Source of the DNA: Planctomycetaceae bacterium
Lineage (GTDB): Bacteria; Planctomycetota; Planctomycetia; Planctomycetales; Planctomycetaceae
Assembly: GCA_028284145.1 (NCBI GenBank)
Contig: JANQSH010000186.1
Coordinates: 53,149 to 117,148, forward strand
Direction: 5' to 3'
DNA length: 64,000 bases
Position numbers and translations under genes: made by a program. Below, piece after piece: positions 1 to 8,952 of the stretch. Positions within the stretch are counted from its first letter, which is position 1; every line of letters begins with the position of its first letter. The notes under the pieces were generated by a model, which was given only the letters and a program-made list of their open reading frames with translations, was not told the DNA's origin and ran no database searches.

Positions 1-456
1 CACATCGATCATTTGCAAAGTCGTCGTCGCGGAAACCGCAATTTCGTTCAGTCCGAGATACGTTTCGCAAGTTCCATTGGGATGGGTGATTTTCGCCTCA
101 AACATCAAATGCTCTACAACCTCATACTCTCGGTTCTGAATTCGCGTGTAGGACTTGAGAAACTCCTCCGGAGAGAGATCGGCCAGAAATCCAAGTCGAC
201 CAAGATTCACCCCGATGATGGGTAACTGATACTGGCCCATCTGACGACAGGCCCGCAAAATGGCACCATCCCCCCCCAGCACGATGACCAGATCGGCGTC
301 AACTCTGGCGATATCCCAGTCGTCTGTCACCGTCGTTGCCACGACCTCTGTCAGCGGAAAGTCGCCGAGCATCTCAGCAATCGCAGCACGCGCCTGGCAG
401 ACCCGGGGACTTTCATCCCGGGCCACGATCACCAGTCTCAGGATTTCGGCAGTCAT
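1..456 (-). CDS. nadK: NAD kinase, N-terminal part (cut by window edge)
   Basis: Reading the minus strand from the ATG at 456 gives 152 codons that run off the window without a stop. The protein shows the NAD kinase signature: LGGDG at residues 60-64, NLGRLGFL at 84-91 and LNE at 136-138. The family phosphorylates NAD to NADP in the cytoplasm using ATP or polyphosphate; GGDG binds the phosphates. The C-terminal domain lies outside the window. The start codon abuts a family A repeat (456-556), so the leader and the likely Shine-Dalgarno (AAGG, about 11 nt upstream) lie within the repeat. This suggests the repeat landed at, or replaced, the original leader. The family call is secure; the exact start is less so. 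Confidence 0.9.
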   Translation of the reverse strand, partial: MTAEILRLVIVARDESPRVCQARAAIAEMLGDFPLTEVVATTVTDDWDIARVDADLVIVLGGDGAILRACRQMGQYQLPIIGVNLGRLGFLADLSPEEFLKSYTRIQNREYEVVEHLMFEAKITHPNGTCETYLGLNEIAVSATTTLQMIDV

Positions 457-556
457 AGAACAGTTTACCTTTTGGTGTGACGTCTCTGGCTCGCGAGAGC
501 CTGTCTTTACAGGCCTGACGATGCCCATTGCGGCACAGAAGAGTGTAATACACTCT
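456..556 (+). repeat. Family A palindromic repeat, copy 1
   Basis: Starts TAGAACAGTTTACC and ends AATACACTCT. The right-end hairpin reads GAGTG...CACTC where most copies have GAGCG...CGCTC, a paired change that keeps the stem. The central hairpin GCCTGT-CTTT-ACAGGC is perfect. It directly precedes the nadK start. Confidence 0.85.
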
Positions 557-710
557 GGCAGCGACTTTCCTTTGCGTTCGCCACATCGATTCGTGAAAGG
601 CATCCGAGAGATCAGAACTGGTAACTGGACGCTCCATTTCGATTGTGCACAATGGAGAAGCAACTGGCAACCGGTGACGATTCCCACGTCATGCTGGCGG
701 ATGGAATTTT

Positions 711-1391
711 ATGAACTACTTTGCTCACGGTATTCGATTTCTCGACCGCCCCGATTTCGTCGCTGGAACTGCGATCCCTGACTGGCTGTCGGTCGTCGAC
801 CGACGGGTACGGATGCGGTCTCCCAAAGTTCGCCCTTTTGTCGATCACGTGGACAGAATATGGGCAGAATTGGCCGCAGGGGTCATGCAGCATCTGCATG
901 ATGATCGCTGGTTCCACGGCACAGCTGCTTTTGCGGAAACCTGTACGCAGATGAGCAAATTGTTTCGAGGTGTGTTATCGGATGATGGTGGCCATCGCAC
1001 TGGCTTTCTTGGGCATATCACTGCGGAACTCCTCATTGACCGTGTCCTCATGGAAACAAATCCTGGTCTCCTTGACAAATACTACAACACGCTGAGCGAT
1101 GTTGATCCGCAACAGGTCCAGTCTTTTGTGAAAGCCGTGGCAGGCAAACCAGCCGACCGTTTGGCCGAGCTTATTGCTGGTTTTCTCCGCATCCGCTTTC
1201 TGGAAGACTATATCGATCCGGAAAAGATGTTATATCGCTTGAATCAGGTAATGGGACGGGTCAAACTGGACCCGCTTCCTGCACCGACTGTCAAAGTCCT
1301 GGAAGAGGGTTGTGATCTGGTTCGGCTGTCGATACACAAACTCCTCCCGTCCGAAAACTTTGAGACCGGTTTTCTGCCGACGATTGAATAA
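711..1391 (+). CDS. Conserved hypothetical protein, possibly ACP phosphodiesterase-like
   Basis: This 226-aa soluble protein has no signal peptide or membrane segment. It opens with MNYFAHG and has conserved-looking acidic and histidine residues (DWLSVVD, HLHDDRWFH, GHITAELLIDR). The opening and the AGVMQHLHDDRWFH stretch recall acyl-carrier-protein phosphodiesterase (AcpH, an HD-fold metal hydrolase), but the match is too weak to assign that activity. The ATG at 711 follows GGATGGAATTTT, an acceptable ribosome site. It stands alone between a family A repeat and a sugar epimerase gene. I am confident it is a gene; its function is open. Confidence 0.75.
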   Translation: MNYFAHGIRFLDRPDFVAGTAIPDWLSVVDRRVRMRSPKVRPFVDHVDRIWAELAAGVMQHLHDDRWFHGTAAFAETCTQMSKLFRGVLSDDGGHRTGFLGHITAELLIDRVLMETNPGLLDKYYNTLSDVDPQQVQSFVKAVAGKPADRLAELIAGFLRIRFLEDYIDPEKMLYRLNQVMGRVKLDPLPAPTVKVLEEGCDLVRLSIHKLLPSENFETGFLPTIE

Positions 1392-1505
1392 CCAGACTGA
1401 CGAACAAGACGATCAAATTGCGAGTCCGCCTGTTGAAAGTCCACTTGTTGAACACTTGTTGAAGTTGAAAATGTCCGCCTGCTGAAAAACAGAGAGGAAA
1501 CAACA
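1392..1505. other. Spacer with short degenerate TTGTTGAA repeats
   Basis: The 114-bp spacer holds several imperfect copies of TTGTTGAA and the direct repeat GTCCGCCTG(T/C)TGAAA, ending in the strong ribosome site GAGAGGAAACAACA before the ATG at 1506. Confidence 0.4.
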
Positions 1506-2348
1506 ATGAAATACGGAATGAACCTGTTGCTCTGGACGTCTGATGTTACCGAGGCCGATTTTGGCATTCTTGAAAACCTCAAAGAGTGGGGCTATGACGG
1601 CGTCGAAATTCCCTGCTTCAATATGGAAGCCGCCAACTTCAAGGCGTTGGGGGCCAGGCTGGATGAACTGGAGTTGGGTCGAACGGCAGTGACGGTTTGC
1701 CCTCCGGAGGCCAATCCAATTTCTCCCGATGAAAAGGTCCGCAAATTCGCCGTTGATCATCTGAAAAAAGCGGTCGAGATGTGCGCCATTGCGGGGGCCA
1801 CACACCTTGCCGGTCCCATCCATTCGACATTGGGGGAATTCTCCGGCCAAGGCCGAACGGACGACGAGTGGAATCGTTGCAAAGATGTACTCTCAGAGGT
1901 CGGCGATCACGCCAGAGAAAACAACGTCACTTTGACGGTCGAATACCTGAACCGCTTTGAATGCTACTTTCTTAATTGCGCCGAGGATGCAGGGCGATTC
2001 TGCCGGGAAGTTGACCACTCACACGTGAAGACGATGTACGATACGTTTCATGCGAACATTGAAGAGAAAAGCATCACCGAGGCAGTGAAGGCCTGTGCCG
2101 ACCAGTTGGTGCATGTGCACATTTCCGAAAACGATCGCTCGACACCGGGCGAAGGTGGGGTGAACTGGGACGAGAGTTTCGCCGCGCTCAAGGAAGTAGG
2201 CTACGATGGCTGGTTGATGATCGAAGCGTTCGGCCTGGCATTGCCCGATCTTGCGGCAGCCACACGCATCTGGCGTCGAATGTTCCCGTCGGAAGAACAT
2301 CTAGCTTGTGAAGGGCTGAAGTTCATGAAATCCCGCTGGGAAGGTTAG
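1506..2348 (+). CDS. Sugar phosphate isomerase/epimerase (D-tagatose/psicose 3-epimerase-like)
   Basis: This 280-aa TIM-barrel protein belongs to the xylose isomerase-like family and most resembles D-tagatose/D-psicose 3-epimerases. Expected metal and catalytic residues are visible: Glu146 in TVEYLNRFE, Asp179 and His182 in YDTFHANIEE, His205 and Arg211 in HISENDRS, and Glu240 in MIEAFG. Family enzymes epimerise ketohexoses at C3 using Mn2+ or Co2+; the real substrate cannot be read from sequence. A strong Shine-Dalgarno precedes the ATG. The stop codon TAG (2346-2348) is the first TAG of the adjoining family A repeat, so the C-terminus may have been reset by the insertion. Confidence 0.85.
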   Translation: MKYGMNLLLWTSDVTEADFGILENLKEWGYDGVEIPCFNMEAANFKALGARLDELELGRTAVTVCPPEANPISPDEKVRKFAVDHLKKAVEMCAIAGATHLAGPIHSTLGEFSGQGRTDDEWNRCKDVLSEVGDHARENNVTLTVEYLNRFECYFLNCAEDAGRFCREVDHSHVKTMYDTFHANIEEKSITEAVKACADQLVHVHISENDRSTPGEGGVNWDESFAALKEVGYDGWLMIEAFGLALPDLAAATRIWRRMFPSEEHLACEGLKFMKSRWEG

Positions 2349-2440
2349 AGCCGTTTACCTTCTGGTGTGGCATCTCTGGCTCGTGGGAGCCTGTTTGCCC
2401 AAACGACGTCCATCGTGGTACAGAAGAACAATCCGCTCTA
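2346..2440 (+). repeat. Family A palindromic repeat, copy 2
   Basis: Bounded by TA at both ends (TAGAGC...GCTCTA). Its first TAG is the stop codon of the epimerase gene. The right half is diverged (AGAACAATCCGCTCT) and the central stem is shortened. Confidence 0.85.
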
Positions 2441-2465
2441 TTTCGTATCATTTCTTGGTTGCTCT

Positions 2466-2490
2466 GGATTCCCGCGTTTGCAGGAATGAC
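2466..2490. repeat. Short palindrome ATTCCCGC...GCAGGAAT
   Basis: An imperfect inverted repeat of the ATTCCCGC/GCGGGAAT kind that is common in bacterial spacers. A related hairpin occurs at 62122-62158. Confidence 0.35.
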
Positions 2491-2569
2491 TCGATAGTCC
2501 TACGGACTTTTCTCTGTGGCGGCTTGAGCCTCATTTGAAACTGTAATAGCAGTATGAAGGTCACTACAC

Positions 2570-3703
2570 CTAAATGTGGCTTGCAATTATGCGGACCGTC
2601 ACCTGTGGCAAATCGTTCTCAATCTGTATTGCAGCGGCTGGTGGTTGCTGCTGATCCGGTTGTTCCTCTGGTTCAATGACAGTCAATGGCGTCGGTGTAA
2701 ATCCGATGAGCATGAAACCGAGCGTCACCCAGCCGAGCAGCGCACGACCGATCCCCAATGGAACGTGGTCGTTCGCTGTGGGGGGATGAAACGGGCCCAT
2801 CAGAATGATCAGAATCAGCAGAAACATGTAGCTGAATTCGCGAAACCACATCATCGCAAGAACGCCGCAGAGGACAATCAATCCGTTTATGATGTATGAT
2901 TTGCGACCGATCAAAGTGTAGAGGATGTGTCCGCCGTCCAATTGCCCGAGCGGTATCAGGTTCAGTGCGGTGATGAAGATGCCAACCCAACCGGCAAACA
3001 ACAACGGATTGTTGATAACAACCGTATCTTCCGGCAAAGGGCCATGTTTAAGTGTGTACATCCATTGCAGCAACAGCGGATCACCAAAGATCAATTGAAT
3101 TCCGTCAGCTGCGTCGTCCAAAACCATCGTTTCGGATTGTTGCACGCCGAAACAGGCAACGGGCATCGCGATGATCAAACCCGCCAAAGGCCCGGAAATG
3201 GCAATATCGAACATCTGTTTGCGATCCGCCACGTGAGCTCCCTGTACAATCACTGCCCCCATGGTGCCAAACGGACTGCCGGGAAAAGGAATGAAGTAGG
3301 GGTAACTGGCCGGGACATGGTATCGAACGGCCTGTAAATAATGTCCCATTTCGTGAAAAAGCAGAATGAGCATCAGGCAACCTGCATAGGTCACTCCGTT
3401 AGAAATTGCCACCTGCCAAACCGCTTCCTCGTCTAAACCGGCAGGAATGGGACCGCTCGACAAGCCGGCGAGAAATGTCGTCACGCAAGTGGCGAGGAAG
3501 AGAATCAGTGTCAACCATTTACGTTGCCTGACGACCGGACGACCGGAACGCGCACGATGAACATCACCATGCGAACCGGTCAGCAATTCACCTTCCAGAA
3601 CTTTTTCCTCATCACCGGAATTCGGCTCCGAAAAGGAAGGAGATATGGAAGAGTTCCAGTCTGAATCGTTGTGAAAATCAGGCGAGTTGGGCGTATTGTT
3701 CAT
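2570..3703 (-). CDS. Site-2 protease family membrane metallopeptidase (M50)
   Basis: This 377-aa integral membrane protein has the M50 zinc motif HEMGH at residues 117-121 and the second signature NLIPLGQLDGGH (Asn248 to His259), whose Asp256 is the third zinc ligand. Several hydrophobic segments (about 63-80, 100-118, 166-186, 236-252, 270-310) surround these motifs. The first 60 residues are polar, acidic and probably disordered in the cytoplasm. Members cleave within the membrane; those with a long FPFPGSPFGTMGA-type insert are widespread in planctomycetes with unknown substrates. There is no PDZ domain, unlike RseP. It is monocistronic and convergent with the epimerase gene. Confidence 0.88.
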   Translation of the reverse strand: MNNTPNSPDFHNDSDWNSSISPSFSEPNSGDEEKVLEGELLTGSHGDVHRARSGRPVVRQRKWLTLILFLATCVTTFLAGLSSGPIPAGLDEEAVWQVAISNGVTYAGCLMLILLFHEMGHYLQAVRYHVPASYPYFIPFPGSPFGTMGAVIVQGAHVADRKQMFDIAISGPLAGLIIAMPVACFGVQQSETMVLDDAADGIQLIFGDPLLLQWMYTLKHGPLPEDTVVINNPLLFAGWVGIFITALNLIPLGQLDGGHILYTLIGRKSYIINGLIVLCGVLAMMWFREFSYMFLLILIILMGPFHPPTANDHVPLGIGRALLGWVTLGFMLIGFTPTPLTVIEPEEQPDQQQPPAAAIQIENDLPQVTVRIIASHI

Positions 3704-3810
3704 TCCGAACGGCGGTTCCGGCTATGGATTCTGAAGTCGTCATTGCCAGTATCATAGGCGCTGGATGTCCATTCGCCTATCGAGTCACCGCGTTTCGACA
3801 AGCCAAACAC

Positions 3811-5313
3811 TCACAAAAATGCCACCACGTAGATAATCGCCAGAATGATCTGAATGGCTGCGAACGGTGCTGCGGTTTTGACAAATCCGATGAATGTCAA
3901 CGGCAGCTTGTAGCGATGGATGACGGTCATCGCGACAACGGTGGATGCTGAGCCGATCGGCGTGATATTGCCACCGAGATTCGCTCCAAAAATCACACAC
4001 CACCAGAAGGAAGACGCGGTTGGATCGGGATCGGTTAATTGCACAACCGGATTCGCCTGCAGAATTTTCGCCAGCACCGCTGCCAGCGGGATATTGTCGG
4101 TGACCGAACTGGCCACGGCTGAGGCAGCAAGCAGAATTCCCGAGGCGAGTTTGATCGGCATATTCAAGACCGCCGCAATACCTCCGCCAATCAGATTCAA
4201 CACTTGCGCATGTTCCATAATGTGAATCACCACAAACAGCGAAGCAAAGAACGCCAGCAGATCCCAGTCAACCAATGCGTAAAACTTGTCGGCTTCGCTT
4301 TTGTAGGCCATCAAGACAACACCGGCGAAAAGCAACGCGATGAATCCCATCCCAAGTTTGTCGAGATCACAGGGCAATGCCGATTGAAACGATAAACAAA
4401 GGATAAAAGTTACCAGCGCACCAACGGAAAACCAGAAGAACCTGTCACTTGGCACGCCATCATTTTCATCGAAGCTGGCCACCAGTTCGCGGGCCATCTG
4501 GCGGTCCTCCTCGGTCTTCAGTCCTTTGATACCGAATCGCCATTTTCCGAAAACCAGTGTGACGGCTGTTGTGACAACGACATACGGTGCCGCCACCAGA
4601 AAGAACTTGACGAAGCTGATCCCCGCTGCCTTGCCGACGATGATATTCGGCACACTACTGATTAACGTCAATAATCCGCCTACATTGGTCAGCAAACCTT
4701 CAATCAAGAGAAAACCGAGCAGCAGATCCTTACGTTGCAGTTTGTTGAGTGAAACGGCCGTCAGGCTGCCGATGATGATCATTGCCGTCACGTTATTCAG
4801 CATGGCGGAAAAAACGACCGTCATCACGCCGTAAGCGATCATCAGCCGCCACGGATCTCCGCCGGATGCTTTGGTCAACCGAATGGCCATCCAGCTGAAG
4901 ACCCCCGATCGACTGGTCACCTCTACGAACAAACTCGCTCCCAAAATAATCGTAATCACGCCCCAATCGATTTGCGGAATGTAGACCGGCAAATCAAGCA
5001 GACAGGCGTCGTCATAAACGAGATGTTTTTTGAGATCGTAACTTCCCGGCAACACAACCTTGCCAAATGACAACAGGTCCAGCAAAGTCGCCAGTAACAG
5101 CGAAATGCCCGCGAAAGTGCCGACAATCATCGATTTCTTCGCATGAATTTTTTCTTCCAGCGCCAGAGAACCGACCATCGCGATCAGAATAGTGAGAAAC
5201 AGACAGGTAACCCACCCCGGCACATCGTGATGAACCGAAGCATGTTCGGTGGCATCGGCTGCCAGTTCATCCGCAGCCAGCATGCAAATGGAAAATGATT
5301 CCAGCATCCTCAT
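3811..5313 (-). CDS. Sodium:proton antiporter, NhaD / ArsB-like ion transporter
   Basis: This 500-aa protein has about 12 hydrophobic segments and the ion-transporter superfamily pattern: a VFSWMAIRLTKASGG loop, then SAMLNNVTAMIIIG and the inverted-repeat partner AVASSVTDNIPLAAVLAK. The family includes NhaD-type Na+/H+ antiporters and P-protein-like permeases in the inner membrane. A His-containing stretch (HASVHHDVPGW) precedes the first main helices. The ATG at 5313 has GAGGA just upstream; an ATG two codons later also has a good site. It lies 40 bp downstream of a Usp-like gene on the same strand, so the two probably form an operon linked to stress or ion balance. Confidence 0.82.
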   Translation of the reverse strand: MRMLESFSICMLAADELAADATEHASVHHDVPGWVTCLFLTILIAMVGSLALEEKIHAKKSMIVGTFAGISLLLATLLDLLSFGKVVLPGSYDLKKHLVYDDACLLDLPVYIPQIDWGVITIILGASLFVEVTSRSGVFSWMAIRLTKASGGDPWRLMIAYGVMTVVFSAMLNNVTAMIIIGSLTAVSLNKLQRKDLLLGFLLIEGLLTNVGGLLTLISSVPNIIVGKAAGISFVKFFLVAAPYVVVTTAVTLVFGKWRFGIKGLKTEEDRQMARELVASFDENDGVPSDRFFWFSVGALVTFILCLSFQSALPCDLDKLGMGFIALLFAGVVLMAYKSEADKFYALVDWDLLAFFASLFVVIHIMEHAQVLNLIGGGIAAVLNMPIKLASGILLAASAVASSVTDNIPLAAVLAKILQANPVVQLTDPDPTASSFWWCVIFGANLGGNITPIGSASTVVAMTVIHRYKLPLTFIGFVKTAAPFAAIQIILAIIYVVAFL

Positions 5314-5353
5314 TCCTCATTGCGATTGGATCAGATTCTCAAACGTCGCGGGA

Positions 5354-6205
5354 TCAGAGCAACAGCAGCGGCATGTTGACCAGCTCGACACTGAGTGCGT
5401 AGGTCAGGCCGTGCATTGCCATTTGCATGTCGTCTTTCGTATTCGCCACCAACAGATCAATGCCATGCTCATCTATCAGATTCTGGTAGACCTCAAGATG
5501 ATGTCCGCGATCGACGATCTTATCGACGCACAATTGTGGCCTCTGTTCCTTCAACACGCTGATACAGTTGTCAATGTAATCGCTGGCTTCCTTTTGAAGC
5601 TGCTCTCCGATTAACTCGCGAGCCCGAGCTGTGTCAATTTCAGGAATCCTCTCAATCGCCTTCATGTACCGTTCAAAGGCGACATCATCTTCGATGTGGC
5701 ACAACCAGACGGCTCCGTCGTCGGGTGCAACACCGACACCGGAATTGACAAGCCGGTGATCGCCGGAAATGTGATCGGTCACGACCATCACATTTTGAAC
5801 AGTTTTCCCATTCAGAGAATCGGGCCGGGCAGCCGTTCCAGGCAGCACCAGAACCGGTGCGGAAACCACCTGTGTTAAAACATCCAGATAGACTCCCAGA
5901 CTATGTTGGGGTACGAGCGATGCCTCCTGCAAATGGCGACAGGTCAGAATGACATCGGGACGAGCAGACTCAATACGCTGCAACAACTCATTCACCGTGC
6001 GAAAATCATCACCATGAATGACCGGCCAGTCCCGCCCGTCACCCAGTCCGGGGAACAAACCGCGTAACTCACCTGCGAACTGCGATGCCCTTTCCTTGTC
6101 CCGATCGGTCACCAGCACAACACGATCGAACGAGACCGGTTCACAAACGTAGGGTGTTCGGTCCGCTTTTCGGAATATCGATTCAAACTCATCGATCTGA
6201 TCCAT
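5354..6205 (-). CDS. Universal stress protein-like tandem-domain protein
   Basis: This 283-aa cytoplasmic protein looks like two Usp/HUP folds. The first half starts with the strand FDRVVLVTDRD and ends with a PVLVLPG strand; the second starts VQNVMVVTDHISGDH and ends with DLLVANTKDD and VNMPLLLL. A clear G-x2-G-x9-G(S/T) ATP-binding motif is not evident, so nucleotide binding is uncertain. The ATG at 6205 follows GGAAGGCACC. Its position directly upstream of the antiporter suggests co-expression and possibly regulation of that transporter. Confidence 0.7.
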   Translation of the reverse strand: MDQIDEFESIFRKADRTPYVCEPVSFDRVVLVTDRDKERASQFAGELRGLFPGLGDGRDWPVIHGDDFRTVNELLQRIESARPDVILTCRHLQEASLVPQHSLGVYLDVLTQVVSAPVLVLPGTAARPDSLNGKTVQNVMVVTDHISGDHRLVNSGVGVAPDDGAVWLCHIEDDVAFERYMKAIERIPEIDTARARELIGEQLQKEASDYIDNCISVLKEQRPQLCVDKIVDRGHHLEVYQNLIDEHGIDLLVANTKDDMQMAMHGLTYALSVELVNMPLLLL

Positions 6206-6477
6206 GGTGCCTTCCGATGCGTGGTTTGATGCAGATGCAGCAGCGATTCCACTTGCCGAATAGAGATGTTATCTATCGCCTTGTAACCACTTGCACCTGA
6301 AGCGTCAACAATCGGCAAATTGGTGAAGGCAGGCACGGAATCGCTTACGTCTGCCATCCTTTCGATTGGCCGCCAACTTCCTTAAAATGAGCGAAGCTGT
6401 CGAAAAAAGACACGCCAGTTTGTTGTTCGCTCAGACGCCACCTGAAACCAACTTGCAGAACTCGAAGAAAGAACACC

Positions 6478-7320
6478 GTGAACCGCCCTCCCCAAGCCGC
6501 TCAAAACCTGTCCGAACCGACGATCAAACTGACGGAAGGCTGGCATTGCCTGCATCTTTACTACACGGTCGATCCTGCCGCGTTGAACCAGATCAGCGAA
6601 AGCGATCGTGCCGCGGCACGAGAACAAATCGAGCAGATCCTCAATCCCCATCGAGCTGATGCTCCGGAAAGAGTGCAGACATCGATTGTCACGGGACATC
6701 GAGCGGATCTCGGTTTGATGATCCTTGATCCTGATCCTCTCAAGATTGACTCCATTCCGACCGCCATTCGTGCCACGGCATTGGGACCGGCATTGAAACG
6801 GACCTGTTCGTTCGTCTCCATCACCGAAGTTTCCGAATATGTTCCCACCGTCGAACAGTACGCGGAAAAACTCCGTCTGGATGGAACCGATCCTTCCGAT
6901 GTAACATATCAGGCGAAGATCAACGCGTATGAACAACGGTTGCCCGCAATGAACAGACAACGGCTTTACCCCGACATTCCGCCGTTGCCGGTGACATCGT
7001 TTTATCCGATGAACAAAATCCGGCATCCGCAAGCCAATTGGTATACCGAGCCGTTCAGCGTCCGTTCTGCATTGATGGCTGAACATGCGACTTCGGGCAT
7101 CAAATTTGCCGGTCGAGTGTCGCAGTTAATCACCGCTTCAACCGGATTCGACGACTGGGAATGGGGCGTCACACTCTGGTCTCGCGCTCCGGAGCACATT
7201 AAAGAGATCGTCTACACGATGCGATTCGATCAAGCCTCTGCGCGGTATGCCGAATTCGGGCCGTTCTATGTCGGGTATATTTGCGATGCCATCGACGCGC
7301 TGAAGCACCTCAAACTGTGA
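6478..7320 (+). CDS. hemQ: Coproheme decarboxylase (HemQ/ChdC)
   Basis: This 280-aa protein has the chlorite dismutase-like fold of the coproheme decarboxylases. It carries the hallmark YPMNK (Tyr176-Lys180), whose tyrosine forms the radical that drives decarboxylation, followed by NWYTEPF and the helix LMAEHATSGIKFAGRV with the proximal heme ligand His203. The enzyme turns Fe-coproporphyrin III into heme b using peroxide, the last step of the coproporphyrin-dependent pathway. Translation probably starts at GTG 6478, with AAGAAAG upstream. No other heme gene is adjacent. Confidence 0.9.
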   Translation: MNRPPQAAQNLSEPTIKLTEGWHCLHLYYTVDPAALNQISESDRAAAREQIEQILNPHRADAPERVQTSIVTGHRADLGLMILDPDPLKIDSIPTAIRATALGPALKRTCSFVSITEVSEYVPTVEQYAEKLRLDGTDPSDVTYQAKINAYEQRLPAMNRQRLYPDIPPLPVTSFYPMNKIRHPQANWYTEPFSVRSALMAEHATSGIKFAGRVSQLITASTGFDDWEWGVTLWSRAPEHIKEIVYTMRFDQASARYAEFGPFYVGYICDAIDALKHLKL

Positions 7321-7535
7321 CCTCTTCGATTCGATGCCGACTTTTCAATACGACACGATTTTGACATTCGTGCTTCAACAATGTAGAACGGCCGGGCCAT
7401 CACAGTGACAACCCGGCCGGCAAAGAATGGAGAATACACAGAGGCATTTCAAAACCAGATTGAGGTGAGGGAATTCACAACGACATTTTTGTGTGGACCC
7501 ATCCTTAATAACTGGTTTCGAAACGGATGTCGGAT
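7321..7535. other. Gene-free spacer between hemQ and repeat
   Basis: About 215 bp between the hemQ stop and a composite repeat. I see no ORF, terminator with a T-run or convincing promoter. Confidence 0.3.
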
Positions 7536-7745
7536 TAGAGCAGCTTACTTTCTGGTGTGACGTCTCTGGCTCGCGGGGAGCTATTGGACCGTCAAGACGA
7601 AAAGTCAGGTTTGATGAAGTTGCAAGGAGCGACAACAGAGCGGGTGATGTTAATCCGCCCAAAAACGAAGCCCTTGACAAGGCACTACGTTTGTTTGCAG
7701 GCCGAACGACGTCCATTGCGGCACAGAAGAGCGTAATACGCTCTA
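7536..7745 (+). repeat. Family A palindromic repeat, copy 3, split by a family B repeat
   Basis: The left part is 7536-7581 (TAGAGCAGCTTAC...GGGGAGC) and the right part about 7689-7745 (TTTGCAGGCCG...GCTCTA), with TA at both outer ends. A family B repeat sits in the central loop. The terminal CTA read on the minus strand is the TAG stop of the DUF1571 gene. Confidence 0.85.
7582..7688 (+). repeat. Family B repeat, copy 1 (nested in family A)
   Basis: Shares GTCAGG-TTTGATGAAG-TTGCAAGGAGCGACAAC and the end CTTGACAAGGCACTACG with copies at 37199-37308 and 42121-42223. The left terminus is diverged. It interrupts family A copy 3, so it arrived later. Confidence 0.75.
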
Positions 7746-8759
7746 ACGCCGTTTGAATTTGTAATCCTTGTTGTTGCGATCAAACGTGATGTCAGCGAAT
7801 TGCAAATCGAAATGCAAATCGGTGAAGGTGTAATGTTCCACCAACGTTTGCTCGTCCAGTTTCTGGCTATCGGAATTCGACAATGCGGCATCGTTTTTCG
7901 GCCAGCCGAAATTCTTTATGAACACCGGCAGCGAGTATTCCTTGTCGATGAAGACCACGCTTTTCCGAACCCGTTCAGAAGCGGTGCGCGATGTGTACTG
8001 AACCTCAAAGCCGAAGCAATCCCGTTCGTTAAAGACAGCGTTGGGCAGCATGACACAACTGGCGCTGCCTGGTTTTTCCAATTCCAACCGTCGCTGGGCT
8101 GCCATCTTTTTCACAACGTTCAGCATGCCGGCCATGGTGATTGGCTGCCGCGATTCCTTCATCGCCATTTCCCCGTGTGGGTCAAGTTTCACGCAGGGCA
8201 ACAATCTTGCCTTCCATCCACCGGGATGAACGAGCATATCGCCATCGTTCTGGCCTTCGACGTAAATCAATTCCCGACCGGTTTCACCCACTTTCCACTT
8301 CATATAGACGCTGAATGGTTCATGGCGAATTTTCATCTCCATGACTTGCGGGTCCTTCAACTCCCCATCAACGCGTTCCTGTTTGAACAGTGTCACGCGA
8401 TAGTCGGGAATCGATTCCAGCCGATGCTGACCTTTTTCGAGCAACAGCAGCTTGATCAGTAAGGGGAGATTGCCCGGCGCGGCGGGGAGCTGGTTGTCTC
8501 CCCCTTCCAGTCGACTCGACTGGCTGTCATCATCGCCCCGAATCAAACCTGCGGTCAACAAGCGAGGTTGGGAGTTGATCGTCGGCTCTTGTGTCAGGGC
8601 CACCAGAGCGACTGAGTCCTCAAGGGATTCCGCCTCTGCAGGTGTGGCATCGAAGTTGTAGTACAATATTCCAGCCGCCCCGATGCATAACATTAAGGCG
8701 GCAATGTTTCTCCATCGGTCCTGAGGACCATCGGAGTGAGATTGATCGATTCGCGTCAT
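7743..8759 (-). CDS. DUF1571 domain protein, membrane-anchored
   Basis: With the ATG at 8759 (AAGGAACGC just upstream) the product has 338 aa; a longer frame exists but lacks a good ribosome site. An N-terminal hydrophobic segment (IAALMLCIGAAGILYY) acts as a signal anchor. A polar linker follows, then the DUF1571 domain with YRVTLFKQERVDGEL, MKIRHEPFSVYMKW and ELIYVEGQNDG. This planctomycete family is predicted extracytoplasmic, with a lipoprotein-carrier-like beta structure and no known activity. The stop TAG is supplied by the end of family A copy 3. Confidence 0.82.
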   Translation of the reverse strand: MTRIDQSHSDGPQDRWRNIAALMLCIGAAGILYYNFDATPAEAESLEDSVALVALTQEPTINSQPRLLTAGLIRGDDDSQSSRLEGGDNQLPAAPGNLPLLIKLLLLEKGQHRLESIPDYRVTLFKQERVDGELKDPQVMEMKIRHEPFSVYMKWKVGETGRELIYVEGQNDGDMLVHPGGWKARLLPCVKLDPHGEMAMKESRQPITMAGMLNVVKKMAAQRRLELEKPGSASCVMLPNAVFNERDCFGFEVQYTSRTASERVRKSVVFIDKEYSLPVFIKNFGWPKNDAALSNSDSQKLDEQTLVEHYTFTDLHFDLQFADITFDRNNKDYKFKRR

Positions 8760-8916
8760 GCGTTCCTTACCTTTTTTTCTTTGAACCAAATTGTGACCTC
8801 TGCGTACATCCGAAATCTATAGATAACCAGCAAGTCAGATCACTCAATAATTCTGCCAACACGCTTCGACGCTCGGAATGCGAAGAGGTGTCGGGACAGC
8901 GCCCGTCAACATCTTG

Positions 8917-8952
8917 TTGGCAGCAATGAGAACATTGGCAACAATGAGAACA
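8917..8952. repeat. 18-bp tandem duplication
   Basis: Two head-to-tail copies of TTGGCA(G/A)CAATGAGAACA, differing by one base. Confidence 0.7.

Noticed and set aside
413..670. Short ORFs containing similar peptides such as TSIAAQKSVIRS or PETSHQKVNC in many spacers
   Set aside because: They are translations of family A repeats in different frames; the similarity is that of the DNA repeat, not of a protein domain.
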